Counted from the first letter of the stretch, positions 51,897-62,921 are shown. The stretch is DNA of 64,000 nt from Symbiodinium natans (GCA_905221605.1 CAJNDS010002732.1:89001-153000); one strand, 5' to 3'. Numbers and translations: made by a program. Notes: generated by a model not told the origin, from the letters alone.

Positions 51897-51907
51897 CCCC
51901 CCCCCCC
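51897..51907. repeat. poly-C tract
   Basis: Eleven C followed by AAACAAAAATG. Confidence 0.9.
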
Positions 51908-51954
51908 AAACAAAAATGACAAAACAAAACAAACACGTACACACCGCGCAGCCG

Positions 51955-52226
51955 CGCACACACTGACCCACCCACCCACTCACCCACGCACCCACTCACC
52001 CCACCCACGCACCACCGCGCCCTCGCGCGCCCCCACACGCGCCCGTGACACAGCGCGCAACAGACAACAGACTACACACGAAACACAAAAAGCAACGCAC
52101 AAGACGCGAGACACCAGACACAAGACACAGCGCTCGAAGCGCAACACACAGCATTCAGCCCACACCGCACAGCTCCCGGCGCATGGCGCATGGTGCACAC
52201 ACACACACTCTCACACACACACACAC

Positions 52227-52269
<43 letters not shown>

Positions 52270-52300
52270 TAATCGCTCTCTAGCCCGCTCTCTCTCTAAC
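51955..52300. repeat. CCCAC-rich, (CA)n and (TC)n low-complexity region
   Basis: ACCCACCCACTCACCC repeats from 51963, (CA)n at 52195-52230 and (TC)n at 52231-52269. Frames over it are artefacts. Confidence 0.9.
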
Positions 52301-52476
52301 ATACTTGCACCCTTATGAGCCCACCCCCACCGCTTCCCCTCCACTTGTACTTGTAACGATCTGTAGCCGTCATGGTGCGTGCTGTGGCCTCGAGGCCGTG
52401 AATGTCAGCGACGATGCCCGACGATTGTGGGCAACTCAGAGACCTCAGAGACCCTGACCTCGATTCATGCACACGG

Positions 52477-52508
52477 TTTAGGGTTTCGGGTTTAGGGTTT
52501 AGGGTTCA
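52477..52508 (-). repeat. telomere-like repeat, TTTAGGG sense
   Basis: GGTTTAGGGTTTCGGGTTTAGGGTTTAGGGTT; next to a GGTCCCGGGGCA tandem repeat (four copies, about 52537-52580). Confidence 0.9.
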
Positions 52509-53759
52509 AGTCTCGTTGCCAGGCAGCCTGGAGGACAGGTCCCGGGGCAGGTCCCGGGGCAGGGCCCGGGGCAGGGCCCGGTACAGCCAGAGCCACCGCA
52601 AGCCGATCCCATCAGCACGGAGACATTGCTGGGCTACGCAACACTGACGCCACAGCTGCTTGAGGCGGGCTCTTCGGCTGTTCTAGCTTAGCCGTGTTTG
52701 GCCAAAAAAAGGCTCCCTCTAATCGCCTTCTCCCTTTGAGGTGTATGAGCTCTCCAAGGCCGGTGGATGGGCACTCAGAACAACCATGAGCCTTGCAGTC
52801 TTTTGGAGGCCTCGTTGCCGTTGCCCTCAATGGCTCGACGCTCAGCACACGCCAGTGCGTTGGCCCAGGCCTTTGGTGGCGCTGCCTGGGGGCCGTGCTA
52901 TTAATGTCATCATCCCCTGCGCAAACTTAATGGCGAAAGAATAGCACGCGATGGTTCTCCATCAAGTGTAATCTAATTGAATCGACAGGGATACGAAGAC
53001 ATGCAACAACTAGTAAGAGCATATGGTAAAACCCAAACTGGAAATAACAGTGGGACTAGAGAACAAATCTGAGGTGCGCAGGACAACCAAGATACAACAT
53101 GAAACGCGCAGAGAACATGAGACAGCTGCAGTTTTTTCCCTGAAGTCATGCCTATGCAATTGATACAGTCGCATTGAGCGCATTGAGTTAGATGGACACT
53201 TCCTATGATCGGAAAAAGTATATCTGCGAGATGGTCAATTCTTTCACTTCTACTTACGAATGAAAGAAAGACAAAACTTCGCATGCGATGCGTGCTTCCC
53301 TGTGGCCAGTACTTAGCCCGTGTAGGGTTTAGGAGCCAAGCTTCTGAACTGCCGAACGCTCAGGTGTATCCCAGACCTTTGGAGGATACGCGACAGCTGG
53401 TGCGATACCCATGCGCCTTGCCAGCAGAAGTGTGCTCTGGTCAGCACTGCTGGGTCAAGCATGCCACGCAGAATTCCAGGTGAGGCCGGTTTCGAGGTCA
53501 TCACTGCAGACTTGTTCAACATGCTGGCTAACGTAGCGGCCAATTCCACAGGCGCGAAACCTTACAAGCCCTGAACTTGCATCTGCATCTAGCTTGGACG
53601 GTGTGTGCTTGTCATCTTGGAAGGAGGGCCACAGACCCCGTGCTTTCCATGCCTGGACGGGACCTCCCGAGATCCTCGAAGCCTGCCGGCGCAATTGTCC
53701 TACAGAGAGTCCGGGAGGTTCCTCTCAGAAGGCTCCACAAGTCCAGGATTACGCTTAAC

Positions 53760-53896
53760 GGTTTAGCGTTTGGGGTGGTTGTTGTGGCTTCGTGGCCTGC
53801 CAGCGAAGGTCCACAGTGCACCGCCTGCGAAGCAGGAAAACAAGCAACGACGCAAGGCCAGTCAGAATGCACCGAACCTTGGAGCAATGGTTTCTG
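53760..53896 (+). CDS. exon with GCC2/GCC3-like cysteine repeat
   Basis: The frame ASWPASEGPQCTACEAGKQA then TTQGQSECTEPWSNGF has the C-x2-C-x(n)-G...C spacing of GCC2/GCC3 (ephrin-receptor-like, TNFR-like) repeats, common in large extracellular proteins of alveolates. Only about one repeat is present before the TGA at 53895-53897, so it is either an exon of a larger gene or a remnant. Flanking sequence has several open frames but no second repeat that I can align. Confidence 0.45.
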
Positions 53897-54908
53897 ACCA
53901 ACACCGAGAGCCTAGGGCAAAGGGATTCGGTATGATGTGCTTGTCCAAGGACTGCCTGCGAGGAGCTGTGTGCAGCCCCACCAACAGCACTTTGGTGGTC
54001 GACGCCCGGCAGCGTCTGGCAGCGTATTGAGGTGCCACAAGACGTCGTATGCACTCTGGTTGGAAATTGTTTACAAAGTTGGATCAGTTATCATCATGAT
54101 AGTTATTGTGAGCTCTGTTGAGGGTAGGTCGTGGTGCCGACTGGGTGCGCGTGTTGCCTCGCATGGGCTCCCAGCTCTTCGGTAGAGAGAGCGTGTCCTT
54201 CCATTTCGGGTGAGTGCCATGCGGAAGGTTTGACGAATAGGCTCGCTGCTCTTCATGCTGATTGCCCGTCGAATCACCGGCCGTGTTGTGATGGGGTGTA
54301 GGCTCTGCATCTCGCACCGGGCTACGGAAGCTGCCTGGATTCTATGAGTGAAGGCGACCGTTGCACGGTTGAGCTTAGGGTTCGAGCTTCAGGCTTCTCG
54401 TCGCCCCATGCAGGGGACAGTTGGTGCACAGAGCGCAGGTGATGGTACCCGTGCATCGGCCCCGTCTGTGGGGACGCCGGGCATGCCGGCCACTCCGGAC
54501 GAGAGCGAAGGCGTCCCCAGCAAAGGCTTGAGAAGATCGGCCGTGGCCTTTGCAGCAGCTGCAACGGCCTTCCTAGCGGCTCGGCTGCAGATCGTTTAGT
54601 CAGTTTAGTCCCCTTGTGCGAGCCTCCGGGTCCCTCGGCTGAAGCCACTGGACCAGCTTGATGATATCTGATCCTCAGAAAAGAAAAGGTGTGGTCTTTG
54701 GCGTCCGAGAGGCCTTGGCGCCATGCAGCACGAAGCCCGCAGCACTTTCCGTGGACGTCTTCTGGCAGCTGCTGTGTCTGATATGTCAGGTGGCATTGCT
54801 TCCAGGTCGAAGTGCCACCTTCTGAGATCTATGAGATGCCCGGTGCTCGGAGCCTGTTGGCGAAGGTTTTACGTCGATTCCTAGCGTCACGTAAGAGTTG
54901 TCTTAGGT

Positions 54909-55025
54909 TCACTTGTAACTGAAGCAGCCCTCCGATGCCCTCAGGTTCAAGGCAATGGTGGCCATCTTGCCACCCGGCGGCCACCCGGTGTCTTGGAAGA
55001 CATTGGTGATGGAGAGCCCCTCATT
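54909..55025 (-). CDS. C-terminal exon, minus strand, unknown
   Basis: After the acceptor CTCGACAG the complement reads NEGLSITNVFQDTGWPPGGK, MATIALNLRASEGCFSYK and TGA (54911-54909). 38 residues with a clear folded-domain composition. Upstream (to 55115) lies another open minus-strand stretch (MRICGPLELATQSWAEVGLS), then telomere-like repeat that would offer a GTTTAGGG donor. The link could not be phased. Confidence 0.42.
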   Translation of the reverse strand, partial: NEGLSITNVFQDTGWPPGGKMATIALNLRASEGCFSYK

Positions 55026-55059
55026 CTGTCGAGTCGTGTCGCTGGTATGAAACCCATAT

Positions 55060-55116
55060 GAAACCCTAAACCCTAAACCCTAAACCCTAAACCCTAAACC
55101 CTAAACCCTAAACCCA
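55060..55116 (+). repeat. telomere-like repeat, CCCTAAA sense
   Basis: Seven perfect CCCTAAA units after ATATGAAA. Confidence 0.95.
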
Positions 55117-55266
55117 GTACAGCAAATTAACGCGCAAGAAAACGTAGGCCGATGTCTGAGCAGCGTGAAGCTAAGACCAACTTCAGCCCAGCTCTGCGTC
55201 GCAAGCTCGAGCGGTCCACAGATCCGCATGTAGCGACTCGGTTGCTTTCAGAAGGAGGCCAGGGAG

Positions 55267-55317
55267 TCCCTAAACCCTAAACCCTAAACCCCAAACCCTA
55301 AACCCTAAACCCTAGGG
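55267..55317 (+). repeat. telomere-like repeat, CCCTAAA sense
   Basis: GTCCCTAAACCC... six units, ending CCCTAGGG. Confidence 0.95.
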
Positions 55318-55403
55318 CCTGCCCAAAGCACATCCCAATCTCTGAACTCGGGCTTGAGTATATTTCTGACCTTTCCCCGTAAACGCATGCGAAACGGGTA
55401 AAA

Positions 55404-55474
55404 AAACCCTAAACCCTAAACCCCTAACCCTAAACCCTCAACCTCAACCCTAAACCCTAAACCCTAAACCCCCC
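55404..55474 (+). repeat. telomere-like repeat, CCCTAAA sense
   Basis: About nine units with CCCTCAACCTCAA variants, ending in seven C. Confidence 0.95.
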
Positions 55475-55512
55475 CAGAAATTGCGATTCCTTCAACCTGA
55501 GGCCTTCGAGCT

Positions 55513-55923
55513 TCAATCTGGCCTGTGGTCTGGTTCTGCCAAAAGCCTTTGCAAGCCAAGCGACTCCATCTTTTCCGTCTTCGTCGACTCCAAGATGTGC
55601 CAGGCAGGCTTCCCTGCAGGGTTTGGGAAGTTTAAGGTTTAGGGTTTAGGGTTTAGGGTTGAGGGTCGAATCGCAGCTGGGCCATGCCCATGCCAAGAGC
55701 TCGGCATATTACGGCTCTTGAGGCGAAGCTTCTGCACTTTTGCGATGACATTCTGGACGGTTCCAAAGACGATCCGATCGCTCTGAGCACGTATGAGAAC
55801 TGCCGTCATTCCGTCAGTAAGGGCGGCGTTTCTTTGAGCTACTTCGTCAGCACGGCTCGGTAGATCATGAAATGCCATCAGGCGTTCAGTGCGTAGTATG
55901 TTTGGGACTGAGGGCTGAGGCTG
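55513..55923 (-). CDS. two 3' exons of a minus-strand gene with a telomere-repeat intron
   Basis: Exon 1 (55923-55713) follows CCTAG and reads PSVPNILRTERLMAFHDLPS, RADEVAQRNAALTDGMTAVL, IRAQSDRIVFGTVQNVIAKV, QKLRLKS. Intron 55712-55614 (99 nt) starts GTAATATG, contains about five CCCTAAA-like units in sense orientation and ends CCCTGCAG. Exon 2 (55613-55513) joins in phase (C|GG, Arg) and reads KPAWHILESTKTEKMESLGL, QRLLAEPDHRPD, TGA 55515-55513; GC3 about 69 percent. Helical and charged; no domain recognised. Plus-strand and other minus-strand frames over exon 2 are open but join less well. Confidence 0.55.
55632..55667 (-). repeat. telomere-like repeat, TTTAGGG sense
   Basis: AAGGTTTAGGGTTTAGGGTTTAGGGTTGAGGGT, inside the 99-nt intron of the minus-strand gene. 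Confidence 0.95.
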
Positions 55924-56023
55924 CTAGGCTGGTTCAATGGTCATCATTCGGCAAATGAGGCTTTGTCCTTGAACCGCCAGCCAAACTAGAGCATGACATG
56001 GACAACGTGACCTGGCTCTGAGA

Positions 56024-56492
56024 ATGCCGCAGAACCAACGAGTGCAGAGAGTTGCGCTTCAGCTCAGTCTGGCTGCCAAGGAATACACCACGCTGGACGG
56101 ATTGCAATCAGAGCTGGGACATGATGAGCAGGACCAGGATCCCGACATTTGCAACTCGACCAACAAGTCCTTTACATAGAATTGCAGCATGGGATTCAGT
56201 CGGCATATGTCGGCAGGTTGCAGAGATTATGCAGAATACAGCCTGAAGCCGAAGAACTTGAGGTGACACACTTGCTGACTGCGATGTGCTCGTTCGGACC
56301 CTGCTGATCTTGCTGCTTGTTGCGGGAGCCAAGCGCACGCAGGCCATTGATGACCCAGCTGAGGTTGCCATGAGGCCCTTGAACTTGCTGCTGATTTCGG
56401 TTATGATACTTGCGACGCTGTTGATGGCGGCCGCCACTGTGTTCTTCGCGCGGGCATTGTTTGGAAACGACTCTTGTCGGCACTTGCTGTAG
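56024..56492 (+). CDS. small membrane protein gene, 2-3 exons
   Basis: First exon from ATG 56024: MPQNQRVQRVALQLSLAAKE, YTTLDGLQSELGHDEQDQDP, DICNSTNKS (stop at 56176 if unspliced). A middle piece after TTGCAG (56185) reads HGIQSAYVGRLQRLCRIQPE, AEELE. Last exon after CTTGAG (56267): VLVRTLLILLLVAGAKRTQA, IDDPAEVAMRPLNLLLISVM, ILATLLMAAATVFFARALFG, stop TAG 56490-56492. Two hydrophobic segments imply membrane insertion; GC3 of the last exon is about 70 percent. It starts 100 bases from, and opposite to, the minus-strand gene ending at 55923. Family unknown. Confidence 0.48.
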
Positions 56493-56766
56493 TAGTAAGA
56501 AACTACAGCACTAAGAGCCCACCGAGCCATCAGTGCTGCGAGAACACTGGTGCCTTGGGCCAAGAAGGTTGAAACTTGTCATCAGTTCCGCCACGCCTAT
56601 GTGCTTCATGACGCAAAGGGCCACTTGTGCTCAGATTTCCAGAGCACCTTATCTTCGGAGCAATCCTCAAGTTAGATTCCGATCCGGATCCTGCCATCAA
56701 TCCTTAGGTGAGGGGTGTGGGAGTTCTGGGAAATTTGTTCATCGGGAGGGCTGTCCAAGCATGGGT

Positions 56767-56862
56767 TCCCTAAACCCCATAAATCCCATAAACCCCATAA
56801 GCCCTATAAGCCCTATAAACCCTATAGACCCTAAAACCGCTAAGGGTTTTAGGGGTTAATCC
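56767..56862 (+). repeat. CCCCATAAA/CCCTATAAG variant repeat
   Basis: About eleven units drifting from CCCCATAAA to CCCTATAAA to CCCTAAAA, ending in an inverted GGGTTTTAGGGGTT. A divergent relative of the telomere-like repeat. Confidence 0.8.
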
Positions 56863-57299
56863 CCAACCCGAAGGAGGAGGCATTCACAAAGAGGGGCTGC
56901 AACGTCATGTTCTTGGCTGGGCTGAGCCTCGCGGCGGTCATTGGCCTCGACATCTACTTAGGCTGGCATAGTTTTCACAACTGTTATATGCTTCTATAGC
57001 ATTTTATGAACAATAACATGGATATGAAGTCTGCGTATGTTTTTTTATGTGTATACATAAAGGTTCTGCTGCTGCTCGTCGTTGTGGCCAGGTGAGAAGT
57101 ATCCTTTGGAAGATGTCTTTCGAGTAGAGGACCTCCCGCCTAATTGCCGGTTCGCAGTCGGGCTTCTTACAGACCGGCGCATCTCTGCGTTTGGCCTGAC
57201 ATGGTTGGCATACTCTGGGAAGCCGAGTGGATGATTTGATAGGCTGAGGGCGAAATCAGACCGCGTCGTTTTTTGGAAAGAAACAATACTTATCGGAAC

Positions 57300-58028
57300 A
57301 TGGAAGGCAACGAACGGCCGTGGCTAAAGCCGGCTGGAGATGACTCAAGTGCACTTACGGTGCAGGACCTGTACTACTTCATGCTGCCCGATGGGTCCGA
57401 CTCGCAAGGCAGTGGCTACTCCAGCCTTCTGGGGACAGCGGAGGCCGGCAACAAAGTTGGTGATGAATTCAACCTCTCAATTTTTCGCCCATACTTCGCC
57501 CCCTGTAAGGTGTGGTCTCCTTCTCCGGCTCCGCTGCCACAGCTGTCCAAGCGATCCCAGAAGCATTGGGGAGTTCTGGAACCCGAACCAGGCAACCCGC
57601 ACATGTACAGTTCGCGCAGATCACACTGCAAGCCTCAAATTCATGAAGGTCCTCTCCAGCCGCGCCTGCACCCGGAGATTCTTGGATTTCTTGGTAGCAC
57701 GTCTCCAATCCTTCTGAGCACTTGTGATCTGCCCCGGGGCCCAGGTCTTCGATGTTGGATCTGGAGGATGTCTTAGACCAGGCTCGCCATCAAAACGCCT
57801 CCACAATCTTAGGGGGCGTACATATAGAGCCCTGAAGATGTGCTGACAAAGCTGTGTTGTTGGGTTCCGGTTTGAATACGGTTATGAGGATGATGAAGAG
57901 AGGGGGCTCGTGCCTTCCAGGTCTACAACAGTTCCCGAACCAACGAGCTCCAGCTGGCCGTCATGAAGCCCCTTATGCAGATTCCACCCACCAAGTGGAA
58001 GGGAGCCCTCGCCGTCCTGGGTAGCTAG
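57300..58028 (+). CDS. multi-exon gene, unknown
   Basis: Exon 1 (57300-57509, ATG 57300): MEGNERPWLKPAGDDSSALT, VQDLYYFMLPDGSDSQGSGY, SSLLGTAEAGNKVGDEFNLS, IFRPYFAPCK, donor GTGTGG. A second piece (about 57550-57653) reads DPRSIGEFWNPNQATRTCTV, RADHTASLKFMK before GTCCTC. Last exon (about 57908-58028): FQVYNSSRTNELQLAVMKPL, MQIPPTKWKGALAVLGS, TAG 58026-58028. All three have strong coding character. The middle linkage is not proven and one exon may be missing. No domain recognised. Confidence 0.5.
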
Positions 58029-58964
58029 GTTTGGCCCAGTCAGCTATTTCTGAGCAATCGGCTCGGTAGATTTTCGACCTAATGTCACTGATCTCAGACT
58101 TGCCAGACTTTTGCAGCCTGTTTTTATCCTAGGCGGTTTAAAAACTCATCGGTGCGCAACGCTGGAAGCTTTTCCAGCAGTAAAAGCAGCTTTCGAGAGC
58201 TTGTGCGACTCTTTGGCAGAGTAGCCTCCCAGCCCAGGCGCCAACCTCATGGCAGCCTTGGCCACGAAGAACATGGGAGCATTCCTTGACCCGCTAAAAG
58301 ATGCTGCCAAGAGGCGCCCTTTTCGGGCGTAGGCCCGTGTAGTTTTTTGATTTTTTGTCTTCCGACCCGTAGAAGAGGAGATGAGGGGTTTCGAGAGCTA
58401 TCGCAGACCCGTGAGATCACGGAAGGGCATGGGGCAAATCAGACGTCATCATCAACAGCTGGTTGCAGACACCTGTCTTGATGGCCTTCAGCCTTGCCAT
58501 GAGTCCAAGTTGGTTCATGGCGTTGGGATGTTTAGGGTGCGGGGCTTGGTACTTCAGCTTGCCTGAGGTATCTTCAGCAATCCATCATTGACGCGCCCGG
58601 CAAAGGCGGCGATCAGTTCGATTCAATGCTTAATGACTTCCAAAACATGAAGTCCGCTCCCAGACTGCATACATTGTGATCCTTTGGGGGTGCCTTAAAT
58701 GGACACGTATATAAGGTAGGTGTGCCTTCATATTTCCTTTGGGGATACTGGGGATGCTGGTTATAGCACCCTACTTCAATACACCAACAAATGGGTCCGA
58801 AATTTTGGAACCTAGTACCTGGCTTTGATGTTCAGTTTGCCTCGCGGCTTCTTACGAGGCGAATGATGTGTGCGACACATTTGGATTGAATGCCTGCAAC
58901 AGCAAGAGCCTCAATGTGTTGAAGCCCACCTTGGGGTGTTCATGGTTGCTTATGTTCTGGGCTT

Positions 58965-59237
58965 GTGGCTCCAGCCAGAGGCCTTTCAGAGCTGGAGGAT
59001 GTGAAGGCTGAAGCTACCACTCTGTTTTCAAGCTTGCGAAGCGTGTTTCAGGACAGCAGTCAAGCTTTAGCTTTGTGTGCGCTGCGACTTGACGCCAGTG
59101 GCTTCCAGGAGAAGTTGGCTCAAGCCAAGAAGCTGATTGCACAGTGCCTTTTGGCAGCCTCTGGCAGCTTCTTGCAGTTCCATAACGTAGTGAGAAGGGC
59201 AGCAAAATCTCCGGAAAGTCTTCGTTCTGAGGCATGA
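58965..59237 (+). CDS. helical exon, unknown
   Basis: Frame reads GLSELEDVKAEATTLFSSLR, SVFQDSSQALALCALRLDAS, GFQEKLAQAKKLIAQCLLAA, SGSFLQFHNVVRRAAKSPES; stop 59235-59237. Heptad-like hydrophobic spacing suggests a coiled coil or helical bundle. 58.03-58.95 kb upstream holds nothing convincing. Confidence 0.5.
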   Translation: MAPARGLSELEDVKAEATTLFSSLRSVFQDSSQALALCALRLDASGFQEKLAQAKKLIAQCLLAASGSFLQFHNVVRRAAKSPESLRSEA

Positions 59238-59359
59238 AGGTTCTCTCCAAGATGAAGGCTTTCTGGAAAGAAGTTCAGGAACCGGTGAAACGAATCATGG
59301 CCTTGGTTGTGGAGGCAGGACGGCAGAGTCAAGCTCCAGAATTCCCTCACGGATTTCAG
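59234..59359 (+). CDS. exon overlapping the previous frame, telomere-like repeat in the next intron
   Basis: MKVLSKMKAFWKEVQEPVKR, IMALVVEAGRQSQAPEFPHG, FQ, then GTAGCTTGGG at 59360. The ATG overlaps the preceding stop (ATGA), so either a hidden intron links the two frames or this is a separate start. The downstream intron soon enters TTTAGGG repeat (59372-59413). Confidence 0.45.
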
Positions 59360-59371
59360 GTAGCTTGGGTT

Positions 59372-59413
59372 TAAGGGAGGGCTTAGGGTTTAGGGTCTAG
59401 GGTAAATTAGGGT
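59372..59413 (-). repeat. telomere-like repeat, TTTAGGG sense
   Basis: GGGTTTAAGGG...CTTAGGGTTTAGGGTCTAGGG, twelve bases past an exon donor. 59.42-60.2 kb has no supported gene. Confidence 0.85.
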
Positions 59414-60221
59414 TCAATTCTCATGTTGGCCATGACCACAACTCTCAGCCTTTGACCTAGCTCGGTCCTAGATAATGCATATTGCATAATAGTACGTAAC
59501 ACATACCATGCCATATACGTTGATACACTTGACATCATGCGGCACATCTCTAAGCTGGTCTACATGGGAGTTTGGGGGTCACAAAGCCAGCGTATCCTGC
59601 GTGCACGACGATTGATTTGTTTGCTAGTGTACACAGGTTCCACACTGTAAGTAAGATCTCTCTAGCGTGCTTCAGCGTCATCGCGTGGGCTTGATGATCC
59701 AAGTTCATCCAAGTTCGGACCAGGCAGCGAAGGACACTGGCTCAGGGCTTCTGAATTCGGCCGCTGGGCAAAGAGTGTGAGCTTGAGCAGTTTCAGCCGT
59801 CAAGTAGGGGCTGTGGTTGCTTAAGTTCGAATATGTTTCGACATTGCATCCCTGCCTTCCCCAGCTTCAGTAGCAGAGGTTGTGAACGCTTTGGGAAAGC
59901 CGGAACTGCTCGACGACATACGCTTGCTCTTTCAGACTGCTGGCGGCACTTTTCTTTTCACAGGGATCGAAATGGTAAAGTCATCCGTAGTCAATAGAAA
60001 CGGGGACCGTTGGAGGGCGGCTTGTTTTCTTTTATTTTTCATGTTTATGTCATTTTTTGTCCTACGGGGCCCTCGTCTTTCGTGCATTCATATATGCATG
60101 TATGTGTATACAAGTGCAACGCAATCCACATGAAAGAATGTCACTTCCTAATATATGTGATTTGCTACTGCGGAGCCTGTGACCCCACTTTTGTCATTGT
60201 TCCAGCTGTTGCCCTTAACCA

Positions 60222-60662
60222 GAGCATTCATGTCCGCACGATGATAACGTCCGTGTTACAAGAGCATCCATGTCCGCGCGATGATAACGTTCGCGTGACC
60301 ATTGCGTGCGCATGGCCAGAGCATCCATGTCCGCGCGATGATAACGTCCGTGTTGTCAGGGCATTCATGTCCGGACGATGATAACGTCCGTGTTGCCAGA
60401 GCATCCATGTCCGCGCGATGACAATGCCCGTGTTACAAGAGCATCCATGTCCGCGCGATGATAACGTTCGCGTGACCATTGCGTGCGAATGTCCAGAGCA
60501 TCCATGCCCGCGCGATGATAACGTCCGTGCTATCAGGGAGACCATGTCCGGCCAGAGCCTCCATGTCCACGCGATGATAATGCCCGTGTTCCCAGAACAG
60601 CCATGTCCGCGCGATCGATGACAACGTTCGTGTGACCAGTGCGTGCGAATGGCCAGAGCAGC
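60222..60662. repeat. minisatellite with 21-base core
   Basis: About ten units sharing CATGTCCGCGCGATGATAAC, separated by 20-40 bases of related spacer (GTCCGTGTTACAAGAGCATC; GCGTGACCATTGCGTGCG). Units alternate between a short and a longer form, so the higher-order period is roughly two to three units. The antisense frame rich in SRGHGCSGH is a product of the repeat. Confidence 0.9.
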
Positions 60663-60865
60663 GCAGCATCCTCCTTTAACCCTCAACTTCAAGCTGTTAC
60701 AGGCTCGTGAGGACATCCAAGCATATCCAGAAAAAAAATCCTGCCTTTGCCCTTCCCAAAAGTAGTACGCCTAAAACTGCCCTTTCCCGCCTTTTGACGC
60801 GCAAATCCATGGGAAATTACCATGCAATTCGGGTGTTCACACATGCAAACCGACCAGGCGCCTAG

Positions 60866-60890
60866 TGGTGTAGTTGTAGTAGTGGTAGTG

Positions 60891-60953
<63 letters not shown>

Positions 60954-60989
60954 ATAGTAGTACTAGTACTAGTACTAGTACTAGTACTC

Positions 60990-61068
<79 letters not shown>

Positions 61069-61186
61069 TAGTAGTAGTAGTAGTAGTAGTAGTACTAGTA
61101 CTAGTACTAGTACTAGTACTAGTACTAGTACTAGTACTAGTAGTAGTCGTCGTAGTAGTAGTAGTAGCAGTAGAAGTAGTAGTAGC

Positions 61187-61235
<49 letters not shown>

Positions 61236-61312
61236 CGACCACTACTACTACTAATACTAGTACTACTACTACTACGACGACTACTACTATTACTATTACT
61301 ACAACAACAACA

Positions 61313-61346
<34 letters not shown>

Positions 61347-61670
61347 CTACTCCCACTCCCACTCCCACTCCCACTACTACTACTACTACTGCTACTGCTA
61401 CTACTTCTGCGACGACTACTTCTACTCGTAGTAGCACAAGAAGCAGTACTAGTATAGTACCAGTAGTAGTAGTAGTATTAGTAGTAGTACTAGTAGTATT
61501 AGTAGTAGTACTAGTAGTAGCACTCATAGCAGTACGAGTAGTAGTACTTGTAGTTGTCCTTGTGATTAGTAGTACTAGTAGTAGTACTATGGTAATAGTA
61601 CTCGTAGTAGTACTAGTAGTAGTACTAGTAGGAGTATTAGTATTAGTACTAGTAGTAGTACGAGTTGCAG
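60866..61670. repeat. giant GTA/TAC trinucleotide tract with strand switch
   Basis: 60866-61233 is (GTA)n with interspersed ACTAGT hexamers; at about 61236-61430 the phase flips to (CTA)n, the complement; from 61440 to 61670 it is (GTA)n again with ACTAGT. The flips create long self-complementary arms. The poly-Val/Leu/Ser frames across it are artefacts. Confidence 0.97.
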
Positions 61671-61897
61671 TATGTGTACAAAAATGCGAAAACTCTGTAA
61701 ATACCAGTGTTTTGGGCATGGACGTAATATGAATGACGTTCTTATCCCCCCCGCCCCCCAACAAAACCAAAGCAGCCACATGTAGAGTCTTTGGCAGAAA
61801 AAGAACGAATTCTACCCTCCACTCTTTCTTCGATTTCGTGCTGAAACCACACGTTTGAGGCCCTCAAGTGAGGAAAAGCATGGCGTCAATTATGGCA

Positions 61898-62150
<253 letters not shown>

Positions 62151-62431
62151 AGAAGGCGTCGTCTTTGTTTAGGGCTCGTAAAACTTGATCGCACAGGAAG
62201 CTCTTCACGTCCTTCCCGCACGTTGTTCTCGCAGTGCGCCAGCTAGCGGACCACTTTGTTTCCTTTGTTCAAGGTGGCCTTGACGCAGTACGCTGAAAAA
62301 TATGATTTGTCTTTACATTTCAATGACTGATCCAGTTCCCATGCATTGTAGCGATGAACCACCCCAGGCTTGAAGCCAGTGATCTTGCAGTTGAAGGAGT
62401 CTGAGCACGAACTCGGGATGACATTTATTAG

Positions 62432-62921
62432 GCTGTGTCGACGGAGCAAATATTCCTTTGGAGGACGCAGCCATTCAAGTCAAGAAGCTTCTGACACGAG
62501 GCGAAATGAGGTGATTGTCATGGATGTTGCCTATGTCCGGGTCATATTGCGCAAGGGCCTGTTAGTATCAGTATTGGATGGCCTGTTTGCGTTGTTGTGA
62601 TAGTTCGGATGTTGATGGTGTTTCCGATGATCATGATGACGACGTGATGGTGGTGGTGGTGATGATGATGACATGGGTTAGTTTCCAATTTTGATTCTGA
62701 TGATTCGGTCAGGTCTCGACAAAGCGCAAGTCATCTTGGCAGAAGAAGCAGACAACAAGCAGCTTTGCAAGCAGCATATGTGCGAACATGCCCGTGCTTC
62801 TAGCTCTCCCTAAGCCCAGAATGCAGCTCCGCTTTCGAGGGAGGCCCAAATCAAGTTCAAAATCAGCAAAGAGATTGACGCCAAGGTGAACGAGGCCAGA
62901 GCGTGTTTCCACCCAAAATGA
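62432..62921 (+). CDS. multi-exon gene encoding a charged helical protein
   Basis: Piece one (62432-62510, after TTTATTAG): DGANIPLEDAAIQVKKLLTR, GEM, donor GTGATTG. Piece two (from about 62712, after GGTCAG): DKAQVILAEEADNKQLCKQH, MCEHARASSSP, TAA. Piece three (62820-62921, after AGCCCAG): NAAPLSREAQIKFKISKEID, AKVNEARACFHPK, TGA. The pieces have consistent charged-helix character. Phase between one and two does not close with simple GT-AG, so minor border errors remain. Function unknown. Confidence 0.45.

Noticed and set aside
51955-52344. Cys/Val- and Arg/Glu-rich frames
   Set aside because: Translations of CCCAC, (CA)n and (TC)n simple sequence.
55475-55633. Plus-strand exon over the island (QPEAFELQSGLWSGS)
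   Set aside because: Open, but the minus-strand reading joins in phase through GT-AG to a strong neighbour and has higher GC3.
60822-61779. Poly-Val and poly-Leu reading frames of 200-300 codons on both strands
   Set aside because: They are direct translations of the GTA/TAC trinucleotide tract.
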